Shown here in pieces: positions 1 to 8,334 of a stretch of DNA of 64,000 nucleotides. The stretch comes from Flavobacteriales bacterium (GTDB lineage: Bacteria > Bacteroidota > Bacteroidia > Flavobacteriales_F > PHOS-HE28): NCBI GenBank assembly GCA_016705545.1, contig JADIYA010000009.1, positions 124,001 to 188,000 of the forward strand. Reading direction: 5' to 3'. Position 1 is the stretch's first letter. Each line of letters starts with the position of its first letter. A program made the position numbers and the translations under genes. Below the pieces are notes generated by a model. That model saw nothing but the letters and a program-made list of their open reading frames with translations, did not search any database and was not told where the DNA came from.

Positions 1-1
1 C

Positions 2-712
2 GGGTACCTGCTGATCAAGCAAGGCTTGCAGCGCATGGTGATCTGCGGGGGCGCGCAGGAAGTGAACGACTATGCGTTCGGCAGTTTCGACGGGATCAGC
101 GCCTTCAGCACCCGCGAGGACGATCCTGCCGGAGCGTCGCGGCCCTTCGATGCGAACCGCGACGGACTGGTGCCCAGCGGCGGTGCGGCTGCACTGATCG
201 TCGAGAGCCTCGAATCGGCGCGCCAGCGCGGTGCCACCATCCTAGGTGAGATCACCGGCTACGGCTTCTCTTCCAACGGCGACCACATCTCCGACCCGAA
301 CCTCGACGGGCAAGTGCGCGCGCTGCGCATGGCCCTGGGCATGGCCGGCATCAGCGCAGCGGACATCGATTACGTGAATGCCCATGCCACGGGCACCCCC
401 GTTGGCGACCGCATCGAGGCGCAGGCCATCGACGCGGTTTTCGGCCAGCGCCGGCCGTTCGTGAGCAGCACCAAGAGCATGACAGGGCACGAATGCTGGA
501 TGGCCGGTGCCAGCGAAGTGGTGTACTCGATGCTGATGATGCTAGGCGGGTTCGTCGCCCCGAACGTTAATTTGCGCCAGCCGGACGAGGACAGCTCCAA
601 GCTGAACCTTGTCCGGGAGACCATCGAGGCACCCATCAACCGATTCCTTTCCAACTCCTTCGGCTTCGGCGGGACCAACTCCACATTGATCGTACAACGC
701 TATCAGGACTGA
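2..712 (+). CDS. beta-ketoacyl-[ACP] synthase, C-terminal part (5' end outside the window)
   Basis: The reading frame is open from base 2, so the gene begins upstream of the window and about 236 C-terminal residues are visible. It is a thiolase-fold condensing enzyme that extends an acyl chain with malonyl-ACP. Both catalytic histidines are present: one in NAHATGT (codon 383-385) and one in SMTGHECWMAGAS (codon 488-490). The typical C-terminal glycine-rich NSFGFGGTNS is also there. The nucleophilic Cys would lie just before the visible part. An ACP follows 8 nt downstream, and the whole block to 9.5 kb is one tightly packed operon of aryl-polyene/flexirubin type, so this is probably a pathway-specific ketosynthase rather than housekeeping FabF (inference). 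Confidence 0.93.
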   Translation, partial: GYLLIKQGLQRMVICGGAQEVNDYAFGSFDGISAFSTREDDPAGASRPFDANRDGLVPSGGAAALIVESLESARQRGATILGEITGYGFSSNGDHISDPNLDGQVRALRMALGMAGISAADIDYVNAHATGTPVGDRIEAQAIDAVFGQRRPFVSSTKSMTGHECWMAGASEVVYSMLMMLGGFVAPNVNLRQPDEDSSKLNLVRETIEAPINRFLSNSFGFGGTNSTLIVQRYQD

Positions 713-720
713 TTCACGCC

Positions 721-984
721 ATGGCCCATTCCGCCCATCGACAAGAGATCATCGAGAAGACCAAGAAATTCCTTAGCGAGGAGTTCGAGGTGGACCCTGA
801 CACGATCACGCCTGAGGCACCGTTGAAGGAGACCCTTGCGCTCGATAGCCTCGACTATGTGGACCTTGTGGTGGTGATCGAGGAGAATTTCGGTTTCAAG
901 GTGAAGGGTGAGGACTTCTTGAAGATGACCACCTTCAACGACTTCTTCGACCATATCGAAGCGAACGTGCCCGCGCAGGCGTGA
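721..984 (+). CDS. acyl carrier protein (first of two in the operon)
   Basis: This 87-residue acidic protein is an acyl carrier protein. The phosphopantetheine attachment site is Ser43 in the motif LALDSLDYVDLVVVIEENF, and the length fits the family. It would carry the growing polyene or acyl chain as a thioester in the cytoplasm. It lies directly behind a ketosynthase, and its TGA overlaps the GTG start of the next gene, an acyltransferase, suggesting translational coupling. A second, different ACP is encoded at 4397. Two ACPs are the usual situation in aryl-polyene clusters (ApeE/ApeF), which supports the cluster assignment. Confidence 0.95.
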   Translation: MAHSAHRQEIIEKTKKFLSEEFEVDPDTITPEAPLKETLALDSLDYVDLVVVIEENFGFKVKGEDFLKMTTFNDFFDHIEANVPAQA

Positions 985-1874
985 GCTCGCAAAACGGAAC
1001 CTGGAAGGGAACCAGTCGCGGCACTCCGCTCGGCTATCGATTCTTCATCCTCATACTGCGGACCCTCGGCCCCCGGGTGGCGCATGCTTTCCTCTGGTTC
1101 GTGGTGCCATGGTACGCCATCACTGCACGTGCCAGCAATGAAGCCATCCGCGGTTACTTCCAACGGCTCCGGGCAACGGGCCATCGCGATCGACTCACCG
1201 TGATCGGATCCTACATGACCTTCGGCCGGTCGCTCATCGATCGTGCCGCCATGCGCGCTGGACGGGCCAGCGATTACACCTGGTTGAAGCTCGGAACCGT
1301 GCAGCCCTTGAGAGATGCAGGTGCTGGCGTGGTGATCAGCGCGCACGTGGGCAACTGGGAGCTCGCGGGCAATCTGCTCGGCCATCAGTCCGACATGCCC
1401 GTGCACGTGCTCATGCAGGATGCCGAGGTAGCGGCCATCGCACGTGCGCAGGAAGAGGGCCAGGAGCGGCGTGCCTTCAACGTGATCGCCATCAAGGACG
1501 ACTTTTCGCATGTGTACGCTGCGGCCGCGGCCATGCGGGCCGGCGGACTGCTCTGCCTTCACGGCGATCGCTTCCTGCCTGGCGCCCGAACGGTTGCCCG
1601 TTCCTTCCTCGGATTCGATGCGCTCTTCCCGGTGGGCCCCTTCGCCCTCGCCCGCTCGCTACAGGTGCCGGTGAGCTACGCGTTCGTGGTGAATACGGCC
1701 CCGCTCTGCTACGCCTTCCACGCCACGGCCCCATTGCCGGCAGGCTCCTCCGTCGACACGCTCATCGATGCCTATGTGCAGGCGCTCGAGGAGGTGGTGA
1801 ACAAGTATCCGCTCCAGTGGTTCAATTATTATGACTTTTGGCGCCATGACACAGGCACTGGCCAGCGGCGCTGA
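981..1874 (+). CDS. lysophospholipid/lipid A-type acyltransferase (LpxL/HtrB-like)
   Basis: This 297-residue protein belongs to the LPLAT family related to LpxL/HtrB. The HX4E catalytic motif is His122-Val-Gly-Asn-Trp-Glu127, within a segment SAHVGNWELAGNLLG. A hydrophobic N-terminal stretch (about residues 18-45) should anchor it to the inner membrane. In aryl-polyene and flexirubin clusters such enzymes transfer the finished polyene acyl chain from ACP to a lipid or glycan anchor (family knowledge). The start is GTG in a GTGA overlap with the ACP stop. The 3' end overlaps the next gene by about 44 nt, consistent with one operon. Confidence 0.88.
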   Translation: MSSQNGTWKGTSRGTPLGYRFFILILRTLGPRVAHAFLWFVVPWYAITARASNEAIRGYFQRLRATGHRDRLTVIGSYMTFGRSLIDRAAMRAGRASDYTWLKLGTVQPLRDAGAGVVISAHVGNWELAGNLLGHQSDMPVHVLMQDAEVAAIARAQEEGQERRAFNVIAIKDDFSHVYAAAAAMRAGGLLCLHGDRFLPGARTVARSFLGFDALFPVGPFALARSLQVPVSYAFVVNTAPLCYAFHATAPLPAGSSVDTLIDAYVQALEEVVNKYPLQWFNYYDFWRHDTGTGQRR

Positions 1875-2289
1875 CGCATTGACGCTGATCCCGCAGAAGT
1901 CGCCCTTCGTGCTCGTCGACACCTTGCTCGCCGCAACACCGGCACGTTACCACAGCGCATTCACCGTGCCGGCGGGTCATGTGCTGCTGCGCGGTAATGA
2001 GCTGAGCGAAGCCGGCTTGATGGAGAATGCAGCGCAGACCGCTGCAATGGGCGTTGGGCATCTGGCCAAGCTCCAAGGCGCACCGCCTCCCTTGGGCTTC
2101 ATCGGCGCCCTCTCGCGCATCGAGGTGCTTGCCCTGCCCTCGGTCGGCGAGCGGATCGAGACGGTGGTTGAGCTGCGTCACGAAGTGATGAGCGCGCGCG
2201 TGCTCGAGGCCACGGTGCAGCGCGGGCAAGAGGTCATAGCACGGCTCGAATTGAAAGTCTTCATCATCGACGAGAACGCGACAGCATGA
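1831..2289 (+). CDS. 3-hydroxyacyl-ACP dehydratase-like hotdog protein (ApeP/FabZ-like)
   Basis: The 152-residue product has the hotdog-fold dehydratase pattern. It has an N-terminal LIPQKSPFVLVDTLL segment followed by a central helix region GLMENAAQTAAMGVGHL, resembling ApeP-type 3-hydroxyacyl-ACP dehydratases of polyene pathways. The canonical GHFPxxPxxPGV of FabZ is not present here; NELSEAGLMENAAQ takes its place, as in ApeP relatives. A second ATG at 1846 is an alternative start; both overlap the end of the acyltransferase gene. Its role would be dehydration of the beta-hydroxy intermediate in each polyene elongation cycle (inference from context). Confidence 0.82.
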   Translation: MTFGAMTQALASGADALTLIPQKSPFVLVDTLLAATPARYHSAFTVPAGHVLLRGNELSEAGLMENAAQTAAMGVGHLAKLQGAPPPLGFIGALSRIEVLALPSVGERIETVVELRHEVMSARVLEATVQRGQEVIARLELKVFIIDENATA

Positions 2290-2705
2290 TCGAGAGCACC
2301 GCAGAGCGGGCCATCACCTTCGGCGACCTGGACCCGATGGGCATCGTATGGCACGGCAATTACATCCGCTTCATGGAGCTCGGACGCGAGGCCTTCGGGC
2401 GGGCGCACGGCCTCGATTCCATACGGATGTACGATCAAGGCTACTACACCCCCATCGTGCGTGCCACCATCGACCACAAGGCCATGCTCAGCTACGGCGA
2501 TACCGTAGTGGTCCGCGCATGGATCAAGCCGAGCCCAGCCGCCAAGATCATCTTCCAGTACGAGCTCACGCGCAAATCCGATCACGTGGTGGTGGCCACC
2601 GCCGAAACCGTGCAGGTATTCCTGGACCGCGATCGCAAGCTCCTGCTCGACGCGCCGGATTTCTACCGGGCCTGGCAGGAAGAGCACCAGCTCGTGGCCC
2701 GATGA
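2286..2705 (+). CDS. acyl-CoA/ACP thioesterase, 4-hydroxybenzoyl-CoA thioesterase (YbgC/ApeK-like) family
   Basis: This 139-residue hotdog protein has the 4HBT signature GDLDPMGIVWHGNYIRFMELG: an Asp near the N-terminus, then the G-x-x-WH-x-x-Y segment and an ER-like ELGR. It should hydrolyse acyl thioesters. Aryl-polyene clusters carry an equivalent thioesterase (ApeK) that may release aberrant or finished chains (family knowledge). It overlaps its neighbours by 4 nt at both ends (ATGA), so it is cotranslated with the dehydratase before it and the ketosynthase after it. Confidence 0.88.
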   Translation: MIESTAERAITFGDLDPMGIVWHGNYIRFMELGREAFGRAHGLDSIRMYDQGYYTPIVRATIDHKAMLSYGDTVVVRAWIKPSPAAKIIFQYELTRKSDHVVVATAETVQVFLDRDRKLLLDAPDFYRAWQEEHQLVAR

Positions 2706-3811
2706 GCGGAGCACCTATCTGGATCGGTGCAGCCCATTGCGTGAGCGCGCTCGGCGAAGGACCGCGGTTCCATCTGCAGCGCATGCGCGATGGCGGAACC
2801 GCATTGCGCACCGTCCCGGGCCTCACCGCTAAGCCGATGTTTGCGGGCCTGATCCCCGATGAGCTGCTGCCCGCAGGACCACGGCGCATCCAACGCCTTC
2901 TGGACCGTTGCCTGCTCGAACTGCTGGACGATCTGAAGCCCCGGCCGCATGAACGCTGGCTCCTCGTGGTCGCCACCACCAAAGGCGATATCGCCGCGAT
3001 GGAACAGGGTGACGCCGCAGCGAGCGCATTGCCCTTGCTCGGTGAGCATGCACGCCAGCGCTGCGGCTTCGGCGCCCAGCCCTTGGTGGTCTCGCTCGCC
3101 TGCGCCTCAGGCACGGCAGCGTTCATCCTGGCGTGCAGCGCAATCGAGCAGGACCGGTACGACCATGCCATCGTCATCGGCGCTGATGCGCTCAGCCGAT
3201 TCGTGCTGGAAGGATTCGCATCGCTCTATGCGCTTGACGCGGTGCCCTGCCGGCCCTTCGATGCTCATCGGGCGGGAACAACGCTTGGCGAAGCGTGCGC
3301 TGCCGTGGCGATCTCCAGGGATCGGGACCGCATCCCCGAGGTGATCGGCCGCTGGGTAGCCGGCAGCATCGCGCACGATGCCAATCACATCTCGGGTCCA
3401 TCACGTACTGGCGAAGGACTCTTGCGCGCGGTGCAGAACGCCTTGCGAATAGCCGACCTGCGTGCATCCGATATCGCTGCGGTGAACGCGCATGGCACGG
3501 GCACCGCATACAACGACGCCATGGAGTCGATCGCCTTCGAGCGCTGCGGGCTCTCCGACGCTCCGCTGAGCGGGTACAAAGGCTGGTTCGGCCATACCCT
3601 TGGCGCTGCGGGGCTACTGGAGACGATCGTCGCCGTGCAGGCGCTGCGCGAAGGCACCGTGCTGCGCACCTTGGGCCTCAGCGAGCCAGGCGTGCCGGGC
3701 CGCGTGAACGCCATCAGCGCCGATGCGGCAGTACCGGGCCGCATGCTGCTGAAGACCTCTTCCGGATTCGGAGGATGCAATGCCGCTGTGATCATCGAAG
3801 CTGAATCATGA
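2702..3811 (+). CDS. beta-ketoacyl-[ACP] synthase (complete catalytic triad)
   Basis: The start was placed at the ATG in the ATGA overlap with the thioesterase stop, giving 369 residues; the longer upstream open frame only shadows that gene. The catalytic triad is complete: Cys134 in SLACASGTAAF, His264 in NAHGTGTAYND and His298 in GWFGHTLGAAG. The C-terminal TSSGFGGCNAAVIIE motif is typical of KAS enzymes. It is followed at once by a short non-catalytic ketosynthase-like protein (3808), an arrangement expected of a KS/chain-length-factor heterodimer (inference). Confidence 0.93.
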   Translation: MSGAPIWIGAAHCVSALGEGPRFHLQRMRDGGTALRTVPGLTAKPMFAGLIPDELLPAGPRRIQRLLDRCLLELLDDLKPRPHERWLLVVATTKGDIAAMEQGDAAASALPLLGEHARQRCGFGAQPLVVSLACASGTAAFILACSAIEQDRYDHAIVIGADALSRFVLEGFASLYALDAVPCRPFDAHRAGTTLGEACAAVAISRDRDRIPEVIGRWVAGSIAHDANHISGPSRTGEGLLRAVQNALRIADLRASDIAAVNAHGTGTAYNDAMESIAFERCGLSDAPLSGYKGWFGHTLGAAGLLETIVAVQALREGTVLRTLGLSEPGVPGRVNAISADAAVPGRMLLKTSSGFGGCNAAVIIEAES

Positions 3812-4407
3812 GCATCCTGGCCAGCACCGCTTATCACGATGGCGCATTCACCTCGGCCGGCGTGCGCTTCGCATGCGTGGATGGCGATGCCGATCAGCGC
3901 CTGGCCGCCGCATGGAATCAATTGCGTATCGACTACCCGCGCTTCCACCGCGCCGACCGCCTTTCACGCTTGCTGCTCTTGAGCGCAGCACCCTTCTTCG
4001 AGGCCAACGGTGCGCTGGCGGCCTGTGATCCCGAAACCATCGGCATGCTGCTCTGTACCTGCACCGGCAGCATGGAGAGCGATGCGCGCTACCAAGCGCT
4101 CTTGCGCGATGAGGGCGTGGCCAGTCCGGCCCTTTTCGTGCCCACGCTGCCCAGCATCGCCCTCGGCGAGCTCAGCATCCGCCATGGATTGCATGGCAGC
4201 GGTGTGTGCCTGATGATGCCAGCGCCTTCAGCCTCCGCCTTGGCGCCGGCGATCGGGATGTTGAAGCAGCAGGGCATGCGCCACATCGTGTGCGGCTGGG
4301 CCGATACCTTCGCCAGCCATGCCCGATCGGCCTTCGCCGCGATCGCCCTGGAAACCTGGGCCGATACCCACTTGAACCAACTCCAATCCTTGTTCGATGA
4401 GCACTGA
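3808..4407 (+). CDS. short ketosynthase-like protein, probable chain-length-factor partner
   Basis: The 199-residue protein resembles only the N-terminal half of a condensing enzyme. It has no visible Cys-His-His triad; the region where the nucleophile should be reads SGVCLMMPAPSASALAPAI. It overlaps the preceding full ketosynthase by 4 nt and the following ACP by 11 nt. Aryl-polyene systems use catalytically dead partners to set chain length, so a heterodimer with the protein at 2702 is plausible (inference). It is shorter than a classic CLF (about 240-400 aa), so the exact role is uncertain. Confidence 0.72.
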   Translation: MSILASTAYHDGAFTSAGVRFACVDGDADQRLAAAWNQLRIDYPRFHRADRLSRLLLLSAAPFFEANGALAACDPETIGMLLCTCTGSMESDARYQALLRDEGVASPALFVPTLPSIALGELSIRHGLHGSGVCLMMPAPSASALAPAIGMLKQQGMRHIVCGWADTFASHARSAFAAIALETWADTHLNQLQSLFDEH

Positions 4408-4663
4408 GCCGACAACTGAACTGAAGCAGGACCTGAAAGCGCAAATCATCAAGCACCTGAACCTGCAGGACCGCACCGTGGAGAGCATTGCCGATGACAC
4501 TCCGCTCTTCGGTGAAGGACTGGGGCTCGACAGCATCGATGTGTTGGAACTGATCGTCCTGATGGACCGCCAGTACGGCGTGCGCATCAGCGATCCGCAA
4601 GAAGGCCGGACCGTGTTCCAGAACGTGACCACGATGGCCGAACACATCTTGGCCAAGCGGTGA
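4397..4663 (+). CDS. acyl carrier protein (second of two)
   Basis: This 88-residue protein has the phosphopantetheine motif GLGLDSIDVLELIVLMDRQ with the modified serine at residue 46. It differs clearly from the ACP at 721 and so is a second specialised carrier. The start ATG lies inside the 3' end of the preceding CLF-like gene and its TGA overlaps the GTG start of the following ketosynthase. The tight overlaps suggest the KS, CLF, ACP and KS are made in fixed proportions. Confidence 0.95.
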   Translation: MSTEPTTELKQDLKAQIIKHLNLQDRTVESIADDTPLFGEGLGLDSIDVLELIVLMDRQYGVRISDPQEGRTVFQNVTTMAEHILAKR

Positions 4664-5838
4664 ACGGACCGGCCATCGCGATCACCGGCGCTGGCGCCGT
4701 TTGTGCCATCGGAACTAGCACCGTCGAGATCGCGCATGCGCTCGCTGAAGGACGAAGCGGGATTGTTCCACGGCGGATCGGGAATTTCCCGGAGCTGCAT
4801 GTCGGCGCCGTTGCGCTGAGCAACCCCGAGATCGCGCAACGCCTGGGGCTGGGCGCCGATGGCCCACGCTCGCGCACCGCGTTGCTGGCCATGCTCGCTG
4901 CGCGCGAGGCGGTGGGCGAAGGCACCCAACCGGATATGGCGGTGATCAGTGCGAGCACCGTTGGCGGCATGGACCTCACCGAGGACCTGTTCGACGATTG
5001 GCGCAAGGACCGGATGGAGCAAGCGAGGATCGCCCGTGAGCACCCGGTGAGCGCGCACACGATAGCCGTGGCCAGCACCATCGGATCGCGCGCCTTCCAA
5101 ACCACCATCAGCACCGCGTGCAGCTCATCGGCCAACGCCATTGCCATGGGCGCCCGTTTACTGCAGCAAGGCCGGGCGCGGCGTATCCTGGCGGGTGGAT
5201 CCGATCCGCTCTGCCGCTTCACCATGGCCGGATTCCGCGCACTGAGCGCGATGGATCCGCAGCACTGCCGCCCATTCAGTCCCGAGCGCAAGGGCATGAA
5301 CCTCGGCGAAGGCGCGGCCTACCTGGTGCTCGAGCGCCTCGACGACGCCGTTCGCGATGGACGCGCGCCCTTGGCCCTGCTCGCCGGCTGGAGCAATCGC
5401 AACGATGCGCATCATGCCACGGCCACCTCGCCCGATGGGCACGGTCCGTATCAGGCCATGCAAGAAGCCATAGCCCGCGCCGGGCTGCAGCCAAGCGACA
5501 TCGACCACATCAACGCGCACGGCACCGCCACCGACAACAACGACGACACCGAGCTGCGCGCCATGGAGCGGCTCTTCGATCCCGTGCCGCCGTTCACCAG
5601 CACGAAGGCGCTCACCGGCCATACGCTCGCCGCAGCGGGCGCGCTCGAAGCGGTGATCGCCCTGCAATGCCTCCGCATGGGACTGGTGCCGGCCGCGAGC
5701 ATCGCGCATGCGCCGATGAGCGGGCACACCGCGATGCCTGTGGCCGCGCCGATGCGTGCAGCCCTGAAAGCGATCCTCAGCAGTTCCTTCGGCTTCGGCG
5801 GCAATTGCTCCGCACTCGTGATCACACGGCCCGCATGA
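4660..5838 (+). CDS. beta-ketoacyl-[ACP] synthase (KAS I/II family)
   Basis: The 392-residue protein begins at GTG within a GTGA overlap. It has the N-terminal AITGAGAVCAIG, the nucleophile Cys154 in ISTACSSSANAIA, His287 in NAHGTATDNNDD and His321 in ALTGHTLAAAGALE. The C-terminus has SSSFGFGGNCSALVI. All residues needed for decarboxylative condensation are present. The next gene is a Cys-less ketosynthase-like protein, so this looks like the catalytic subunit of a second KS/CLF pair. Placement between two ACP-dependent modules makes a polyene elongation role likely (inference). Confidence 0.94.
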   Translation: MNGPAIAITGAGAVCAIGTSTVEIAHALAEGRSGIVPRRIGNFPELHVGAVALSNPEIAQRLGLGADGPRSRTALLAMLAAREAVGEGTQPDMAVISASTVGGMDLTEDLFDDWRKDRMEQARIAREHPVSAHTIAVASTIGSRAFQTTISTACSSSANAIAMGARLLQQGRARRILAGGSDPLCRFTMAGFRALSAMDPQHCRPFSPERKGMNLGEGAAYLVLERLDDAVRDGRAPLALLAGWSNRNDAHHATATSPDGHGPYQAMQEAIARAGLQPSDIDHINAHGTATDNNDDTELRAMERLFDPVPPFTSTKALTGHTLAAAGALEAVIALQCLRMGLVPAASIAHAPMSGHTAMPVAAPMRAALKAILSSSFGFGGNCSALVITRPA

Positions 5839-6554
5839 GCATCGTCCGCAGCATATCACGGCTGGGCCCCATCGAAGGCGACCCCGCACCGATCCCGGGA
5901 TCAGCGGCAAGGAGGCTCTCGAGCATTCAGCACGAGGCCTGCTTGATGGCGCTCGCAGCGCTGCATCGCGCAGGCGTCGCGCGTCCCGATGCCATCGTGG
6001 CCAGCACCGCGCTGGGCTGCCTCGATGACATTGAGCGCTTCCTCACCGAGCTGTACGACGCAGGCGATGCGTTGCTCTCACCGCTCCCCTTCATGCGATC
6101 AACGCACAACACGATGGCGGGCCAACTGGCGCTGATGCTGAGGTGCGATGGCCCGAACATCACGCATGCGCAAGGCTTCGATGGATTCCATGCCTCCTTG
6201 GTGGAAGCGGAGCTGCTGCTGAACGAACGGCCCGAGTGGAACGTGCTGGTGCTCGCGATCGATGAGCGCACGGCACTGCTGGATCGCTTGGCCCAAGCGC
6301 TGCAACCCGGAATCAATGTCGGCGGAGGAGGTGAAGCATTCCTGCTCACAGGCACAAACGACCAAGGCCTTGCCCGCATCACGTGGGCCGATTCGAGCAC
6401 GGCGACGCCCCTGCTCGCCGATCCCGCCCTCCCCATCCACGGCTCCATGCTGGCCCGGCGCATGGGCGATGCCATTGCCGGCGGATTGCGATCTGCGCTG
6501 CGCATCGGTCCTAGTGGATCTACCGCAACCGATCTGCTGCTTTCGCCATGGTGA
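5835..6554 (+). CDS. ketosynthase-like chain length factor (Ketoacyl-synt_2 type)
   Basis: The start is the ATG of the ATGA overlap at 5835, giving 239 residues. The protein looks like the N-terminal ketosynthase half, but the catalytic Cys position is replaced: the equivalent segment reads ITHAQGFDGFHASLVEA. This matches the short beta-ketoacyl synthase chain length factor family found in aryl-polyene clusters (ApeC-like). It would heterodimerise with the KS at 4660 (inference). A long upstream open frame that overlaps the KS gene is a shadow and was not used for the start. Confidence 0.78.
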   Translation: MSIVRSISRLGPIEGDPAPIPGSAARRLSSIQHEACLMALAALHRAGVARPDAIVASTALGCLDDIERFLTELYDAGDALLSPLPFMRSTHNTMAGQLALMLRCDGPNITHAQGFDGFHASLVEAELLLNERPEWNVLVLAIDERTALLDRLAQALQPGINVGGGGEAFLLTGTNDQGLARITWADSSTATPLLADPALPIHGSMLARRMGDAIAGGLRSALRIGPSGSTATDLLLSPW

Positions 6555-7948
6555 CCCATGCGCGCACCCGATGGCCCTTCTTCGGGCTGCATGCGATCGC
6601 GATCGCTGGCCTTGCGCTCGGCTGGTGGAGCGCATGGCCCTTCGTGATCACCCTCCTCGCGCACCTGGCCTTGCTCGCATGGGGAAGCGCCACGCCGGGA
6701 GCTGGCTTCTTCATCGCGCATGCTCGGTCGCTGCCCGAAGGTCAACTCGCCCTCACCTACGACGATGGCCCGGCTCCGGACCGCACGCCGGCCTTGCTCG
6801 ACCTGCTGAAGCGCGAGCAGGTGCAGGCCACCTTCTTCTTGATCGGCGAGCGCGTGGAGCGCGCACCGGAGCTCGCGAAACGCATCGTGGCTGAAGGGCA
6901 TGCCATTGCTGTGCATACCCACCGTCACCCGTGGTGGTGGGGATTCATGCCCGCGTCCATCGCGAGCAAGGAAATCGCGCGTTGCGCGGAGGCCATTGTC
7001 AAGGCCACGGGCTCAGCACCTGCGCTCATGCGCCCTCCCTTCGGGGTTACCAGCCCGGCCACGGCCCGTGCCATGCGACGAAGCGGCCTTTTGCCTGTTG
7101 CTTGGGACCTTCGCAGCTTCGACACCATGAGCACCGATGCTGACGTCCTTGCCGCGCGGGTGGTGCCGCAGCTGAAGCGATCCTCGATCGTCTTGATGCA
7201 CGACACGGCGCCCTCCGCCATCGAGCTCACCCAGGCGCTGATCCGCGAGGCCCGCACGCTTGGCAGGAAGTTCGTAAGGCTCGAAGCTGCCATGTTCCAG
7301 CTCCGCGCCGTCCTCGCGCCCCTTGCTTTGGGTACGATTTGCTCGATCCTGCATCCTCAGCTGGCATGTGCGCAGTCCCCACCGCAACCGATCGCCGCGA
7401 ACGACCCCTTGGTGATGAAGCTGCGCGCTCAGGCCAAAGCCGACGCGAACGTGCAAGCGGCATTCACGCAAGAGAAGCACATCCAGGGCTTGGCGAAGCC
7501 GGTGACCAGCGAAGGGCGCTTCGCTTTCCAGGCGCCGGACCGGATGCGCTGGCAAGTGAGCTCCCCGGCTGAGATGACAGTTGTGGTGAATGGCAAAAGC
7601 GTGCGCATGCACGAGCAGGGCATGGAACGGGCGGTGAGCCCGCGTGAGAAACAGGTGTTCGCGGGCATCCAGCGATTGATCGGCGCCTTGCTCACCGGCA
7701 GCGCGTTCGCTGAAGGCGGGATGCCGGCGGAGTTCTTCCGCGATGGTGGTGCGCTACTGGTGGAACTGAAACCGGAACAGGCCGGCATGAAGAACAGGAT
7801 CGACCGCATCCAGCTGCGCTTCTCCATCGCCACCATGGTCCTCGATGAGCTGCGCATCCTGCGTCCGAACGGCGATGCCACCATCACGCGCTTCCAAGAC
7901 GCGCAGCGCGACGTACCCTTGCCCACGAGCACCTTCACGCTGCCATGA
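6548..7948 (+). CDS. fusion: polysaccharide deacetylase (NodB-like) + LolA-like lipoprotein carrier domain
   Basis: One uninterrupted 466-codon frame encodes two proteins that are normally separate. Residues 1-45 form membrane segments. Residues 65-245 are a NodB-type carbohydrate esterase 4 domain with TYDDGP (Asp72, Asp73) and the metal ligands His123 and His127 in HTHRHP. From residue 249 a second signal-like stretch begins with Met (nt 7292), FQLRAVLAPLALG, then a LolA-like beta domain follows (residues 285-466; FTQEKHIQGL, GRFAFQAPDRMRWQV). Flexirubin and aryl-polyene clusters usually carry these as adjacent genes. No stop in the other frames near the junction suggests a lost or shifted stop, so the fusion appears real in this sequence. 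An internal start at 7292 (218 aa) could still give a free LolA-like protein. Confidence 0.82.
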   Translation: MVTHARTRWPFFGLHAIAIAGLALGWWSAWPFVITLLAHLALLAWGSATPGAGFFIAHARSLPEGQLALTYDDGPAPDRTPALLDLLKREQVQATFFLIGERVERAPELAKRIVAEGHAIAVHTHRHPWWWGFMPASIASKEIARCAEAIVKATGSAPALMRPPFGVTSPATARAMRRSGLLPVAWDLRSFDTMSTDADVLAARVVPQLKRSSIVLMHDTAPSAIELTQALIREARTLGRKFVRLEAAMFQLRAVLAPLALGTICSILHPQLACAQSPPQPIAANDPLVMKLRAQAKADANVQAAFTQEKHIQGLAKPVTSEGRFAFQAPDRMRWQVSSPAEMTVVVNGKSVRMHEQGMERAVSPREKQVFAGIQRLIGALLTGSAFAEGGMPAEFFRDGGALLVELKPEQAGMKNRIDRIQLRFSIATMVLDELRILRPNGDATITRFQDAQRDVPLPTSTFTLP

Positions 7949-8322
7949 CCGGATCCGAATCGCACGCGCTCTTCCTGATCGATGACCTGCCGAAAGCCGG
8001 CCCTGACGGGACAGCGCATGCGCGCGTGCAGGCCGATCATCCTATCCTTCAAGGGCATTTCCCCAGCAGGCCCGTGGTCCCCGGCGTTTGCTTGGTGGAT
8101 CTCGTGCTGCGCGTTTGCAGCGCGTTGCTGGGCGCTGAGCATCGCATCATCCGCGCGCGCTCGATCAAATTCCTCATGCCCGTTGAGCCGTCCACGGCAC
8201 CTGAATTGGTCGTGCACGCATCCGTGGTGCACGGCGAAGGATCCGTGAAAGCCGAAGCGCGGATCATGGCCGGCGAAACCGTGGCGATGAAGCTGACTGC
8301 AGAATTGGCCCCGGCACGCTGA
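7945..8322 (+). CDS. FabZ/FabA-like 3-hydroxyacyl-ACP dehydratase (hotdog)
   Basis: This 125-residue hotdog protein has the classic dehydratase motif QGHFPSRPVVPGVCLVDLV with active-site His38. The usual helix Asp/Glu position is followed by LVLRVCSALLG. It differs from the ApeP-like dehydratase at 1831, matching the ApeI/ApeP pair found in aryl-polyene clusters. The ATG overlaps the stop of the deacetylase-LolA gene by 4 nt. It would dehydrate 3-hydroxyacyl-ACP during polyene formation (inference from the cluster). Confidence 0.87.
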   Translation: MTGSESHALFLIDDLPKAGPDGTAHARVQADHPILQGHFPSRPVVPGVCLVDLVLRVCSALLGAEHRIIRARSIKFLMPVEPSTAPELVVHASVVHGEGSVKAEARIMAGETVAMKLTAELAPAR

Positions 8323-8334
8323 AAAACACGCGCC

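Noticed and set aside
2348..2701. In-frame extension of the ketosynthase at 2702 back to 2348
   Set aside because: It overlaps the thioesterase gene completely in another frame and is Arg/His/Pro-rich shadow sequence. The ATGA overlap at 2702 gives a normal ketosynthase N-terminus.
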